DNA of 64,000 bases from DASZHJ01 sp035517495. Lineage in GTDB: Bacteria; Pseudomonadota; Alphaproteobacteria; ATCC43930; CGMCC-115725. Location of the stretch: NCBI GenBank assembly GCA_035517495.1, contig DATIYT010000001.1, forward strand, positions 62,001 through 126,000, in the 5' to 3' direction. Both the position numbers and the translations under genes were made by a program. Below are positions 36,053 to 44,237 of this stretch, piece after piece. A model generated the notes under the pieces. That model made no database searches. It was given only the letters and a program-made list of their open reading frames with translations, and was not told the origin of the DNA. Each line of letters begins with the position of its first letter. The stretch's first letter is position 1.

Positions 36053-36970
36053 CTAGCTGCCGCCGGTTGGTTGCCGCCATTCGACGATGCGGTAGGGTTG
36101 GGTCGGCGTATTCGTGACTTCCACGATCGCCTCGCGAACGAAGGTCGTACCTCCCGCGGTCACTCCCGTTGCGGTAATCGTAGCGGCGGTAAAGGCGGTC
36201 TGGCCCAAGTATTGTGTGAGATTGGCGGGGATTGTCGGCGCCGTTCCGCCCGTGGCACCGAGCGGCGCGGCTTGCGCCGCGAGCAGTGCCTCGACCTCAG
36301 GCGGATCGATGCCCGGTATCGCCTCCAATACCTCGCGCGGCGCGGTCAGCGGATTGACGAGTCCGCTTTGTGAATAGACCGTGAGGAATGGAAAAACACG
36401 ATCGAATGCAGCTCGACTCAGCCCCGGAAGGGAACCCAGCTCTTGCACGGAATTGATCGCCTTCGGGGTCGGGGCGTTCGCCGGCAGAAGCTGGCGGCCA
36501 CTCAGGAGCGGCAGAGCCGAGCGCGACGCCTCGGTGCGCCGACGATCGATCTCGGCGAGCAAGCTCGCCCGCAAGTCGGGTTCAAGACCGCGACTCGCGA
36601 ACAAACCGGCCAGTACCTCAAGCGATGCAAGGTTGAGATCGATCTTGCCGTTCTCATCCGTGATCACCACCCTGATAGTGCCGCCGTCGTATGATATGTG
36701 GCGTTCGCGGCCATCCGCCGGCCATCGTGACTGAGGATTGGGATCGAGCAGACCGTTGATTGCGAGCGATACGCCGGCCTCCGCGAGCGCGCCTGCCCTG
36801 GCACTTTCAAAGCTGTTGCGAACCAACAAGGTTTGAGTACGGGTATCCGTGAGCAGAGACGTCGCGAGCACGGCGAGCAGCGAAATCACCCAGATCACCA
36901 ACAACAGCGCGAAGCCGCGCTGGCGGCGCGGAGGCGGCGCCGTGTCAGCGAGGCGCGGGCGTGACCACAA
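36053..36970 (-). CDS. gspK: Minor pseudopilin GspK
   Basis: The 305-residue tip pseudopilin has RRQRG before FALLLVIWVISLLAVLATSLL, lacking Glu at position 5 as is normal for GspK. It then has the large helical insert with KIDLNLASLEVL, the helix-hairpin-like LLSGRQLLPA and VNPLTAPREVLEAIPGIDPPEV. The start appears to be TTG 36970, inside the end of gspD (26-base overlap), giving translational coupling. It belongs functionally with the rightward pseudopilin genes but sits on the other strand. Confidence 0.9.
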   Translation of the reverse strand: MWSRPRLADTAPPPRRQRGFALLLVIWVISLLAVLATSLLTDTRTQTLLVRNSFESARAGALAEAGVSLAINGLLDPNPQSRWPADGRERHISYDGGTIRVVITDENGKIDLNLASLEVLAGLFASRGLEPDLRASLLAEIDRRRTEASRSALPLLSGRQLLPANAPTPKAINSVQELGSLPGLSRAAFDRVFPFLTVYSQSGLVNPLTAPREVLEAIPGIDPPEVEALLAAQAAPLGATGGTAPTIPANLTQYLGQTAFTAATITATGVTAGGTTFVREAIVEVTNTPTQPYRIVEWRQPTGGS

Positions 36971-39266
36971 GGGGTGTCACCAGGCGCATCTGCTGTCGCA
37001 GCTCGTCGGTTACCTGGCGCGCTTCCGACGCGTTGTGCAGGACGTGTGGCGACAGCAAGATCAGCAGCTCGGTGCGCACCCGCTGGTTCGACTTGGTGCC
37101 AAAAAGATCACCGAAGAGCGGCAGATTGGACAGGATGGGCAAGCCGCTGTTGCCGAGGGTAACGCTGTCCTGGATCAATCCGCCAAGGGCGATCGTTTCC
37201 CCGTCACGCACCGAGACCGAGCTCAAGAGCCGGCGCTGTTGAATGGTGGGACCATTCAGCGAGGACGAGGTTGTATTGGTAACGGTGCTTACTTCCTGCG
37301 CAATGTCGAGGCTGATGACACCGTTCGTGTTGACTCGTGGCGCCACGTGAAGAATGACGCCGGTGGGGAGGTACTGGATCGTATTCACCAGAGGCGCGCC
37401 GTTTGAGACAGTCTGAGTGATTTGCGCGGTCGGTATCGGCACTTCGTCGCCGACTTGCAGTGATGCCACGTGATTGTCGAGAACAAGGAGCTGCGGCGAC
37501 GATATGACCTTGACGTTGGTCACGGCCGAGAGCGCACTCAGCACAAGCTGGGGTCCGGCTCCTCCGGTAAGGACATAGTTGAAACCCGGGAAGATCGCAC
37601 TCACTGCGCCCGTGCTGACGTTCGACAGCGATATGCTCGAGGAGTTGTTCTTGAAGAACCATTGAACGCCGTATTGCAGATTGTCGTTGAGGGTGACCTC
37701 GGCGATCGTCGCCTCAATCAGCACCTGCAGCGGCACGATGTCGAGCTTGCGCAACGTATCCTCGATCATTCGATAAACCTTCGGCGTCGCATAGATCACC
37801 AGCGCATTGTTTTTTTCGTCAGCGATGATCCGAACGCGCGGCAAGCCGTTCTCGCCACCCTCCGTGCCGGGTGCCGCCGACGCGCCCGGAAGAGCGGCCT
37901 CCGCCGTTTGCTCGGGAGACGCCGCTTGCCCGCCGCTGGGTGACGGCTGCGTGCCCGCCGGCGGTGCCGACGACTGTGGCAACCCAGCATTGCCGAAAGT
38001 CGCGGTGCCGGGGGCGGCGGGAACGCTGCCGCCCAATGATCCCGGCGTGGTCGTACCAAATCCCGCCCCGCCACCCATCGTAGGCAGACCGCCGCCCGTC
38101 CCGGGCTGCGATCCGCCGTAGTTCTCGCCAAGCGTCGTCGCGGCGCTGCCGGGCGCGGTGGCGCCCACGGTTTGGACTTGCCCCTGGAACAAAGCCGAGA
38201 GCACCTTGGCGAGGTCGACCGCGCGGCTGTTCTGCACGCGGTACTCGAAAATTCGTGCCGTGGTCTCGTCGGCGTTGGTATCGAGACGGCGGATCCACTG
38301 TCCGACTTTGATGACGTATTGGCGCTGCGGCGAGATCACCAGCACCGCACTGATCCGCTCGAGCGGGACGAAGCGCACGACGCCCCCGAGCGAATTTCCG
38401 CCGCGACCGCCGAAAATCTCGTTGAGATCGCTGACCACGCTCTTGGGTGTGGCCGACTCCAATGGAAAGATCCCGTAGGACATGCCGGCAAGCCAGTCGA
38501 CATCGAAGGTGTTGACGAGATCGACGACGCTCGCAAGGTCGGCTTCGACGCCCGTGACGATCAAGAGGTTGCGACTGGCATCCGCCTCGATCACGGTTCC
38601 CTTGGGCACGAAAGGCTGCAGCGTCTGCGCCAGCTCGGTTGCCGATGCGAATCTGAGCGGCAGTACTCGAATATGGAAACTGGGCGTCGATCCCGTCACC
38701 AGCACGTGTTGCGATCCCACGACAACGGAAGCCGCGCCGCTTCGGGCGGCGTCTTCAATCGGCACGACGCGATAGAGGCCGTCCGCGCGTACGAGTGCTA
38801 GTCCGCTCGCGTGCAGTACTTCCTGCAGAACCGGAAGGACGGCATCGCGGCGCAACGGCCGACTGGTCTGCACCGTGATCGTCGCCTGTATCTTCGGGTC
38901 GATGCTGTAGTTCAAGTGCAGCACGTCGCCCAAAACGGAACGGACCACTTCGTGCACGTCGGCATCGACAAAGCTGAGTGTTATGTCGCCGGTGTCGCCG
39001 GACTCGGCTCCTTGAACCGAAGAAGTGTTGCCCACGACACTGCCCGACCCCGAGAAGATCTCCGGCCTTCTTGGCGTGATCTTGGTCTCACTATCCGACG
39101 GCCCCTCGTAATACGTGGCCGGGCCGCCCGGATGGGCGACAGCCGCCTCCGTCGCGGGCGGCGCCTGTGAGTGATCGGTCGGCGCGTTGCACGCAGCTAC
39201 CATAGCAACCGCCGCAATAACAGCGGCGAGACCGCGTCGCGGATACCTACTTCCCCTGTCGCTCAC
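36945..39266 (-). CDS. gspD: Type II secretion secretin GspD (lipoprotein)
   Basis: The 773-residue outer-membrane secretin has a signal peptide from GTG 39266 with lipobox AMVAAC (C26), an N0 domain (DITLSFVDADVHEVVRSVLG), N1-N3 domains (FHIRVLPLRFASATELAQTL), and the C-terminal barrel (VQWFFKNNSS, VISSPQLLVLDNHVASLQVGDEVP, ETIALGGLIQDS, PLFGDLFGTK, TELLILLSPHVL). An upstream GTG at 39368 would add 34 residues before the signal peptide. A Gly/Pro/Ala/Ser-rich insertion of about 100 residues interrupts the N3 region. It is followed by gspK. Confidence 0.93.
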   Translation of the reverse strand: MSDRGSRYPRRGLAAVIAAVAMVAACNAPTDHSQAPPATEAAVAHPGGPATYYEGPSDSETKITPRRPEIFSGSGSVVGNTSSVQGAESGDTGDITLSFVDADVHEVVRSVLGDVLHLNYSIDPKIQATITVQTSRPLRRDAVLPVLQEVLHASGLALVRADGLYRVVPIEDAARSGAASVVVGSQHVLVTGSTPSFHIRVLPLRFASATELAQTLQPFVPKGTVIEADASRNLLIVTGVEADLASVVDLVNTFDVDWLAGMSYGIFPLESATPKSVVSDLNEIFGGRGGNSLGGVVRFVPLERISAVLVISPQRQYVIKVGQWIRRLDTNADETTARIFEYRVQNSRAVDLAKVLSALFQGQVQTVGATAPGSAATTLGENYGGSQPGTGGGLPTMGGGAGFGTTTPGSLGGSVPAAPGTATFGNAGLPQSSAPPAGTQPSPSGGQAASPEQTAEAALPGASAAPGTEGGENGLPRVRIIADEKNNALVIYATPKVYRMIEDTLRKLDIVPLQVLIEATIAEVTLNDNLQYGVQWFFKNNSSSISLSNVSTGAVSAIFPGFNYVLTGGAGPQLVLSALSAVTNVKVISSPQLLVLDNHVASLQVGDEVPIPTAQITQTVSNGAPLVNTIQYLPTGVILHVAPRVNTNGVISLDIAQEVSTVTNTTSSSLNGPTIQQRRLLSSVSVRDGETIALGGLIQDSVTLGNSGLPILSNLPLFGDLFGTKSNQRVRTELLILLSPHVLHNASEARQVTDELRQQMRLVTPLVVTPAPR

Positions 39267-39515
39267 CCTCGCGTCGCGCCGCAACGCCAATCCGGAACTC
39301 AGCGCCACCTCCCATACATCCGCCCACTGGGAGCCCCGCCACCGGGAGAGCTTATGGCCCGGCACCACTGAGCCTCAGAGTTCCGGGGGCGAGCCCCGGT
39401 TTCTATCCCGGCTCAACGGAAGTTCTGGGAAACGTCAAATCGCCTCGGACGCGCCGCGCCGGACAAGCCCCCCGGAGCATGCGCGTCGTTCATTGCTGTA
39501 GACTGTACCACCCGT

Positions 39516-40187
39516 TCATCTCGTGGGCCTGGTCGGTGTCACTGTCCCGGTAGCCGCGGCCGCCTGAACTTCATGCCAAGGCCCGTTGCACGAGGTCACA
39601 TTGGGGTAATAACCGGCTGGGTCCTCGCATTGATACAAAAATTGCGGTTGCGCCGACACGACCTGCGGGGCTCCGGCGCCTGGAGCCGCCCCATAGCCAG
39701 CGGGCGGGGCTCCGGGATACCCGGAAGCTCCGGCCGCTGGAGGCGCCCCATAGCCAGCCGGCGCGGCCCCGGGATACCCCGGAGGCGGCCCGCCGTATCC
39801 AGTCGGAAAGGGACCAGGAAAGGCGCCAGGGAACGGTGGAAACGCCCACGGATAGGGGAAAGCCCAGGGGTATCCCCACCAAAACGGGGAACCCCACCAG
39901 CCAGGGCCAACCCCGATGAAGACGCCGCCACAGCAACCACCACGGAACCCATTGTGGAAACCGCCGCGGAAACCGTTATGGAAGGCCCAACCACCGCGCC
40001 AACCAGCGCCGCCACGGAAGCCACCGCCGCCCCAACCGCCACCGCCGCCCCAACCACCGCCGCCGCCCCAACCACCGCCACCGCCGCCATGAAAGCCACC
40101 GCCACCGCCGTGCTGCGCGAGAGCAGGGGACACCAGGCCAAATATCGATAAGAGGCCGGCCGCAACGAGTAATCGAAGCCGTGTCAT
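39516..40187 (-). CDS. Exported Gly/Trp- and Pro/Gly/Tyr-rich protein
   Basis: The 223-residue protein begins with a clear signal peptide (MTRLRLLVAAGLLSIFGLVSPALAQ). Blocks of GGGGGW repeat next, then FHNGFRGG twice and a CC pair, an aromatic segment rich in Trp, Pro and Phe (WWGSPFWWGYPWAFPYP), and Pro/Gly/Ala/Tyr repeats (PPPGYPGAAPAGYGAPP; GYPGAPPAGYGAAPG). The end, YQCEDPAGYYPNVTSCNGPWHEV, is a two-Cys motif seen at the end of many alphaproteobacterial exported proteins. Function unknown; the composition suggests a disordered or structural envelope protein. The neighbouring gene encodes a prolyl-hydroxylase-like oxygenase. Confidence 0.75.
   Translation of the reverse strand: MTRLRLLVAAGLLSIFGLVSPALAQHGGGGGFHGGGGGGWGGGGGWGGGGGWGGGGFRGGAGWRGGWAFHNGFRGGFHNGFRGGCCGGVFIGVGPGWWGSPFWWGYPWAFPYPWAFPPFPGAFPGPFPTGYGGPPPGYPGAAPAGYGAPPAAGASGYPGAPPAGYGAAPGAGAPQVVSAQPQFLYQCEDPAGYYPNVTSCNGPWHEVQAAAATGTVTPTRPTR
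40021..40110. repeat. Short tandem repeats encoding the GGGGGW blocks
   Basis: A unit close to CCGCCGCCCCAACCACCG recurs at least three times here, on the strand opposite the coding strand, and encodes Gly-Gly-Trp-Gly-Gly-Gly blocks of the exported protein. Codon-level repeats like this can expand and contract. This is not a CRISPR array, since there are no distinct spacers. Confidence 0.7.
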
Positions 40188-40337
40188 GGCTCCAGCTCCA
40201 ACCAAGGATTTCTAACGTACCGTATAGATGGGCATGATTGGCCGGGGTTGCCAAGGGGGGATTGCGCAGGTGCATAGCTGCGGCACTAGCCAGGAGAAGC
40301 GTGCTGGCAGGGATGCTGCAAGGCGTGCCGAGTCGCT

Positions 40338-41471
40338 CTATGCCACTGCGGCCGGCGGATAGAGCAGGTCGTTACCGGCCATGTACCGTGCCGAGTTTGC
40401 ATCCAGGCGATCGTTGTTCGTCTCGCGCAACGCGGCGTCGGATTCGTTGTAGAGGAAGGGCAGGAAGGCGAATCGACGGCCGCGTGTTATCGGAGTGACC
40501 TCGTGCAGCGCGCCGCATGAGAACACGATTGCGCCGCCGACCGGTGCTCGGTAAGTACGGCGGCCGAATTCTGGAAATACCAGATCGCAGCCGTCATAGT
40601 CGTGGTTCAGGTTGATCGACACGGCGAAGCGCCGATGCTCGGCGCCGGCGTTGAGATTGTCGCGGTGCCGAAAGAAGTAGCCGCCTTCATTGCTGTCATA
40701 GCAGGAGACGATATAGCGATCCATGCGCGTCGCCGCGAATTGGAAATAGCGCTCAACCGCCGGCAACAAGCGCGCCACGAGCCGGGCGCGAATACGCTCG
40801 CGCAGCTCCGGAACGACGATAGGCAGGTCGCGGCGGCGTTTCAGCCGATGATCGAGAATGGTCGCGGTCTTGCCGGCATTGTCGAGCAGAAAACCGGAAT
40901 CCTCGCCTCCCATCCGGTCGTATAACTGGACCAGGAAATCGCAGAGCTCGAAGTCGAACACCCTTGGCACGATGAGCGCGGGGGCGGTCAGGGGAACTCC
41001 CGCGGAGTGATCGATGCTCGGGAGGCCTTGCAGCACTCGTCCAAGAAGAGCAGCGTGACCCATTGGATGATCCCACGGGATGATCGCGATGCTGCGCAGC
41101 ATCGGATCCAGCACCACCGTCCGTGGCACTGAACGGGCTCCATAGAGGTCGGTGATGCTCTGATCGTAATCGGCGACAAGGCGGAGCACCTGTGCGGCCG
41201 CCACCGGCAGCGCCGAGGTTTCTGCGGGCGGTGCCGTCAACACGGCATACGCCACGAGATGATCTTCCGTGAAGCCCGCGAGGCGCGCCGCGAGCGCGCT
41301 CAGTTCCTGCTGGGCGCGCTCCGACGCTAGATCATGCAAGAAAGAGATGACGATCCAGCGCCCGGCGTTCACATGAAGGTCGGACGTTCCGCCCGAAACG
41401 TAGCGCGCGGTGAACCAGGGCGCGGGATCTCCGAGCATCAGCCGCTCGGCCTCGACACTGTGACCGATCAT
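40338..41471 (-). CDS. 2OG-Fe(II) oxygenase (prolyl 4-hydroxylase-like) fused to a Cys-less peroxiredoxin-like domain
   Basis: Of 377 residues, about 12-150 have the thioredoxin/peroxiredoxin outline: LGDPAPWFTARYVSG, GRWIVISFLHDLAS, and VPRTVVLDPMLRSIAII. No cysteine is present where the peroxidatic Cys should be. Residues 165-345 form a prolyl-4-hydroxylase-type double-stranded helix with the iron ligands H269, D271 (FFRHRDNL) and H323 (ALHEVTP) and R333 for 2-oxoglutarate (RGRRFAF). Iron and cosubstrate sites look intact, so hydroxylation of a protein or small molecule is likely. ATG 41438 (MLGDPAPWF) is an alternative start. It is divergent from the FkbH-like gene. Confidence 0.85.
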   Translation of the reverse strand: MIGHSVEAERLMLGDPAPWFTARYVSGGTSDLHVNAGRWIVISFLHDLASERAQQELSALAARLAGFTEDHLVAYAVLTAPPAETSALPVAAAQVLRLVADYDQSITDLYGARSVPRTVVLDPMLRSIAIIPWDHPMGHAALLGRVLQGLPSIDHSAGVPLTAPALIVPRVFDFELCDFLVQLYDRMGGEDSGFLLDNAGKTATILDHRLKRRRDLPIVVPELRERIRARLVARLLPAVERYFQFAATRMDRYIVSCYDSNEGGYFFRHRDNLNAGAEHRRFAVSINLNHDYDGCDLVFPEFGRRTYRAPVGGAIVFSCGALHEVTPITRGRRFAFLPFLYNESDAALRETNNDRLDANSARYMAGNDLLYPPAAVA

Positions 41472-41742
41472 TTGATCGCTTTCGCCTCCATGCGCGCAAC
41501 CTTGTGCGGGTCTTCCGCAAAGTGCATGCCAAGCTCTTTCGAAGGCAGAGCAAAGCCTTATTGCCGATACATGCGCTTATCCAACGGTACGTTCGGCAAT
41601 TAATGCCGTGTCATTCCTGCCGCGTGGCGCGCTCGATCCGCCTCTAAGAGTCGCCGCCGCCGGGAACGCGGATTAAGGGTAAGGAAACCATCTATCTCAA
41701 AGATACCGCTGACGATGTCGCCCATCGGAGCGCGATCCGAAC

Positions 41743-43875
41743 ATGATCTTGCAAACATCCCAGTTCATCCATCGGCTGCCGGTCGGCGCAAATCGGGTTC
41801 TGCTCATTCATGCGGTGAGCCACCTGCGCCTTGCGGTCGACGGCGAAGTCGTGGGCGTCATCGACTTCTTCACTCGGCCGCGCGTTTGGCCCGACGAATG
41901 CGCCGACCTCGCGAGAGTGGTCCCCCATGATCAGCAAACGCTCGCGGCATTCGTGGGATCGCTTCAGGCAAGAGGCATTCTGACCGAGAAAAATGCCGGA
42001 GAGGAACTTGCCGAAATCGCGGACAAGCTGAGCGAGACTCATGGCCGCGACCCCGGGGAATTGCTGGAATGCCATCGACGCGAACTCAAGGAAGGGCCGC
42101 TGCCCTATTGGTCGGCCGGCGTTGCCCGCACCATCAAAGATCTTGGGACGCAACAAAGGCGTCTCGATCTTCTTCTGTTCGGCGAGTGCGACATTCAGAT
42201 GGAAGCTGATTTCCTCCGCCGCGAGGCATCGACACGCGGCATCGATCTGCGCATCGCGGCCACATCGCCCGACGACTTCCGTTTTGCCGCCGAACGTCGG
42301 CACGACGCGGTGCTGATAGGAGTGTTGCCGGCGCGGCACTTCATCACGCTCGATCACGAGGTTGGCAAAGGTCCGCCGCATGCTGCGTATATCCTGCAGG
42401 CGCGTCACATATTGACCCAGCTCCGTCAGCACACCGACAAGCCAATCCTGATCGACAATCTTCCGGAGCCCACCGTTCAGCCTTTGGGACTGGCGGAGCG
42501 GGGGCTCTTCGGCCACCGCGCACGTTTTCGCACCACCAACGTGGTGCTGGCCGATCTCGCCGCGTCCTTTCCTGACGTCCATGTTGTGGATATTGCCGCG
42601 GCCATGGCGGCCGTGGGGTCCGAGCGGATGATCGACGATGCGCAAGTCGGGTTCACCCATCTCGGCTCACCCGGTTGGATGCTCCAGCGGCCTCAAAGCG
42701 AAAAGGCGGCCGTGCACGGCATTTTCCCCGATACCAAGCCGTTGGCGCAGTGGCTTGACGGCGATGCTTATGGACGCGAGGCAGCGATCGCGAGGACCCA
42801 CGTCGATACTCTCGTCACCGTCATCGGGATTGGCCGCAAGAAATGCGTTATCGTCGATCTGGACGGCGTATTGTGGCCGGGCGTTCTCGCGGAGACCGGA
42901 AGTCCCTTCGCGTGGGACCCCACGATCAGCGGCACTTTTTCCTATGTCGGGCTCTACTTCGGCCTGCATGAGGCGCTGCTTTGCCTCAAGAAGCGCGGCA
43001 TCGTGCTGGCCTGCGTCAGCAAGAACGATGAGGCGACGGTGCGGGAGCTATGGAAATATCCCGCGCACTATCCGCGCGATCGCCTGCTGACCCCCGACGA
43101 TTTTGTGGCATGGCGCGTCAATTGGCAGGACAAGGCCGAGAACATCCGCTCGCTTGCCCTTGAGATTGGCTTTGCGCTCGACACCTTCGTCTTCATTGAC
43201 GATCACCCCATCGAGCGTGACCGCGTGCGCCAGCGATTGCCCGAGGTCGAGGTTTGGGGCGAGAACCTGTTCGAATTGCGGCGGAGGCTGCTGACCGACC
43301 CGCGCATACAGTTGCCCATCGTTACCGACGAAGCGCGCGCGCGCACCGAGCTGGTCAAGGCGCAGCTCAATCGCCAGCAGTTTCGCGCGGAAACGCCGGA
43401 CGAAAGCGACTATATCTCGTCACTCCGGTTGCAGTGTCGGATTGAACGGATCGTCGAAGGTGCGCGGCTCGATCGTGTGGAGGAGCTCTTCCGCCGCACC
43501 ACTCAGTTCAACGCTACCGGTAGAAAATTCACCCTGGGCGAGCTGCTTGTTCTAACGCAGGACCCGGCTGCGCAGCTCTACGCCATGCACGTCTCGGACC
43601 GGTTCGGCGATCACGGTCTGGTCGGTGCCGTCGCGGTGGAGAAGGGCGAGATCACGGGTCTGGTGCTGAGCTGTCGCGTTCTCGGGCTTGGGGTCGAGCA
43701 CGCGCTGATGCGCCACGTCATCGCGGAGTTGCAAGCGGCGGGCGTCCAACCGATCGCCCGGATCATCGAAACTTCGCGCAACGCGCCCGTCCGCAATATC
43801 TACCGCGACAGCGGTTTCGTTCGGGACGAGACGGGCCTTTGGCGGTTGCCCGCAGCCCAAAGCACGGCGGCCTAG
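41743..43875 (+). CDS. FkbH-like HAD-IIIC protein with N-terminal RRE-like and C-terminal GNAT regions
   Basis: Of 710 residues, 1-95 look like a PqqD/RRE-type winged helix (FIHRLPVGANRVLLIHAVSHLRL ending QARGIL), which is a guess. Residues 140-330 match the SGNH-like part of FkbH proteins (LLLFGECDIQM, DNLPEP). Residues 366-520 are a HAD-IIIC domain with nucleophile D372 and D374 (VDLDGVLWPG), S426-K427 (CVSKND) and FIDDHPIERD. Residues 560-710 are a GNAT-like domain (RRTTQFNATGRKF, GLVGAVAVE, ETSRNAPVRNIYRDSGF). FkbH enzymes load glyceryl or related groups onto carriers in natural-product pathways, but no carrier protein or synthase is encoded here. Confidence 0.8.
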   Translation: MILQTSQFIHRLPVGANRVLLIHAVSHLRLAVDGEVVGVIDFFTRPRVWPDECADLARVVPHDQQTLAAFVGSLQARGILTEKNAGEELAEIADKLSETHGRDPGELLECHRRELKEGPLPYWSAGVARTIKDLGTQQRRLDLLLFGECDIQMEADFLRREASTRGIDLRIAATSPDDFRFAAERRHDAVLIGVLPARHFITLDHEVGKGPPHAAYILQARHILTQLRQHTDKPILIDNLPEPTVQPLGLAERGLFGHRARFRTTNVVLADLAASFPDVHVVDIAAAMAAVGSERMIDDAQVGFTHLGSPGWMLQRPQSEKAAVHGIFPDTKPLAQWLDGDAYGREAAIARTHVDTLVTVIGIGRKKCVIVDLDGVLWPGVLAETGSPFAWDPTISGTFSYVGLYFGLHEALLCLKKRGIVLACVSKNDEATVRELWKYPAHYPRDRLLTPDDFVAWRVNWQDKAENIRSLALEIGFALDTFVFIDDHPIERDRVRQRLPEVEVWGENLFELRRRLLTDPRIQLPIVTDEARARTELVKAQLNRQQFRAETPDESDYISSLRLQCRIERIVEGARLDRVEELFRRTTQFNATGRKFTLGELLVLTQDPAAQLYAMHVSDRFGDHGLVGAVAVEKGEITGLVLSCRVLGLGVEHALMRHVIAELQAAGVQPIARIIETSRNAPVRNIYRDSGFVRDETGLWRLPAAQSTAA

Positions 43876-43945
43876 TGTCTCGATTCCGAAGTTCGCATGA
43901 CCAAACGGCCAAGCTCGGATGCGAACTTCGGAATCATGGGGACAC
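43876..43945. repeat. Long palindrome, first of a related pair
   Basis: A perfect 17-base inverted repeat, arms 43882-43898 and 43919-43935, with a 20-base loop. Outer flanks GTGTC and GACAC extend the symmetry. It starts two bases after the FkbH-like stop and could fold into a hairpin in RNA or DNA. Its arm (GATTCCGAAGTTCGC) resembles that of the next palindrome (GGATTTGAAGTTCCTC), so both look like members of one dispersed repeat family. Confidence 0.8.
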
Positions 43946-43962
43946 CAGCAACTCATTGATTG

Positions 43963-44040
43963 CTAGTGTGGCCTTCGGATTTGAAGTTCCTCTCCGAGCG
44001 GCCGGCGGTGATCGGAGGAACTTCAAATCCGCCACACTAG
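43963..44040. repeat. Long palindrome, second of a related pair
   Basis: Left arm 43963-43997 (CTAGTGTGGC, then GGATTTGAAGTTCCTC) pairs with right arm 44012-44040, which reads as its reverse complement apart from a four-base insertion (CTTC) and one extra base in the left arm. Both ends carry CTAGTGTGGC or its complement. It is related to the palindrome 18 bases upstream. The two fill most of the first half of this 362-base gap; from 44041 to 44237 only weak promoter-like sequence is visible. Confidence 0.8.
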
Positions 44041-44237
44041 GGGACGGACCCGGACACTCGGCCGGCTCGCCATTGCGGGCGGGGGGCGGCTGCAAGCAGG
44101 GGTGGTGCATACCTCGTTGTCGCCGGGCTGTTAGCCTTCAGAGCCCCGTACTATGCTATGTCCAAATAAGCAAATAAGTATGCCCGCGCCATCCTGGGCG
44201 GTTGCCGGGTACGAGCATGGGAGATCGGGGAGTGCGC

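Noticed and set aside
38172..38801. 209-codon rightward frame opposite gspD
   Set aside because: Shadow of the secretin gene; composition is Arg/Asp/His-rich with no family match.
40000..40110. Possible CRISPR-like array
   Set aside because: The repeats are contiguous Gly/Trp codon repeats within an exported-protein gene, without spacers.
43876..44040. Intrinsic terminator for the FkbH-like gene
   Set aside because: The palindromes are far longer than terminator stems, come as a related pair and lack a T-tract, so a repeat family is the better explanation, although they may also stop transcription.
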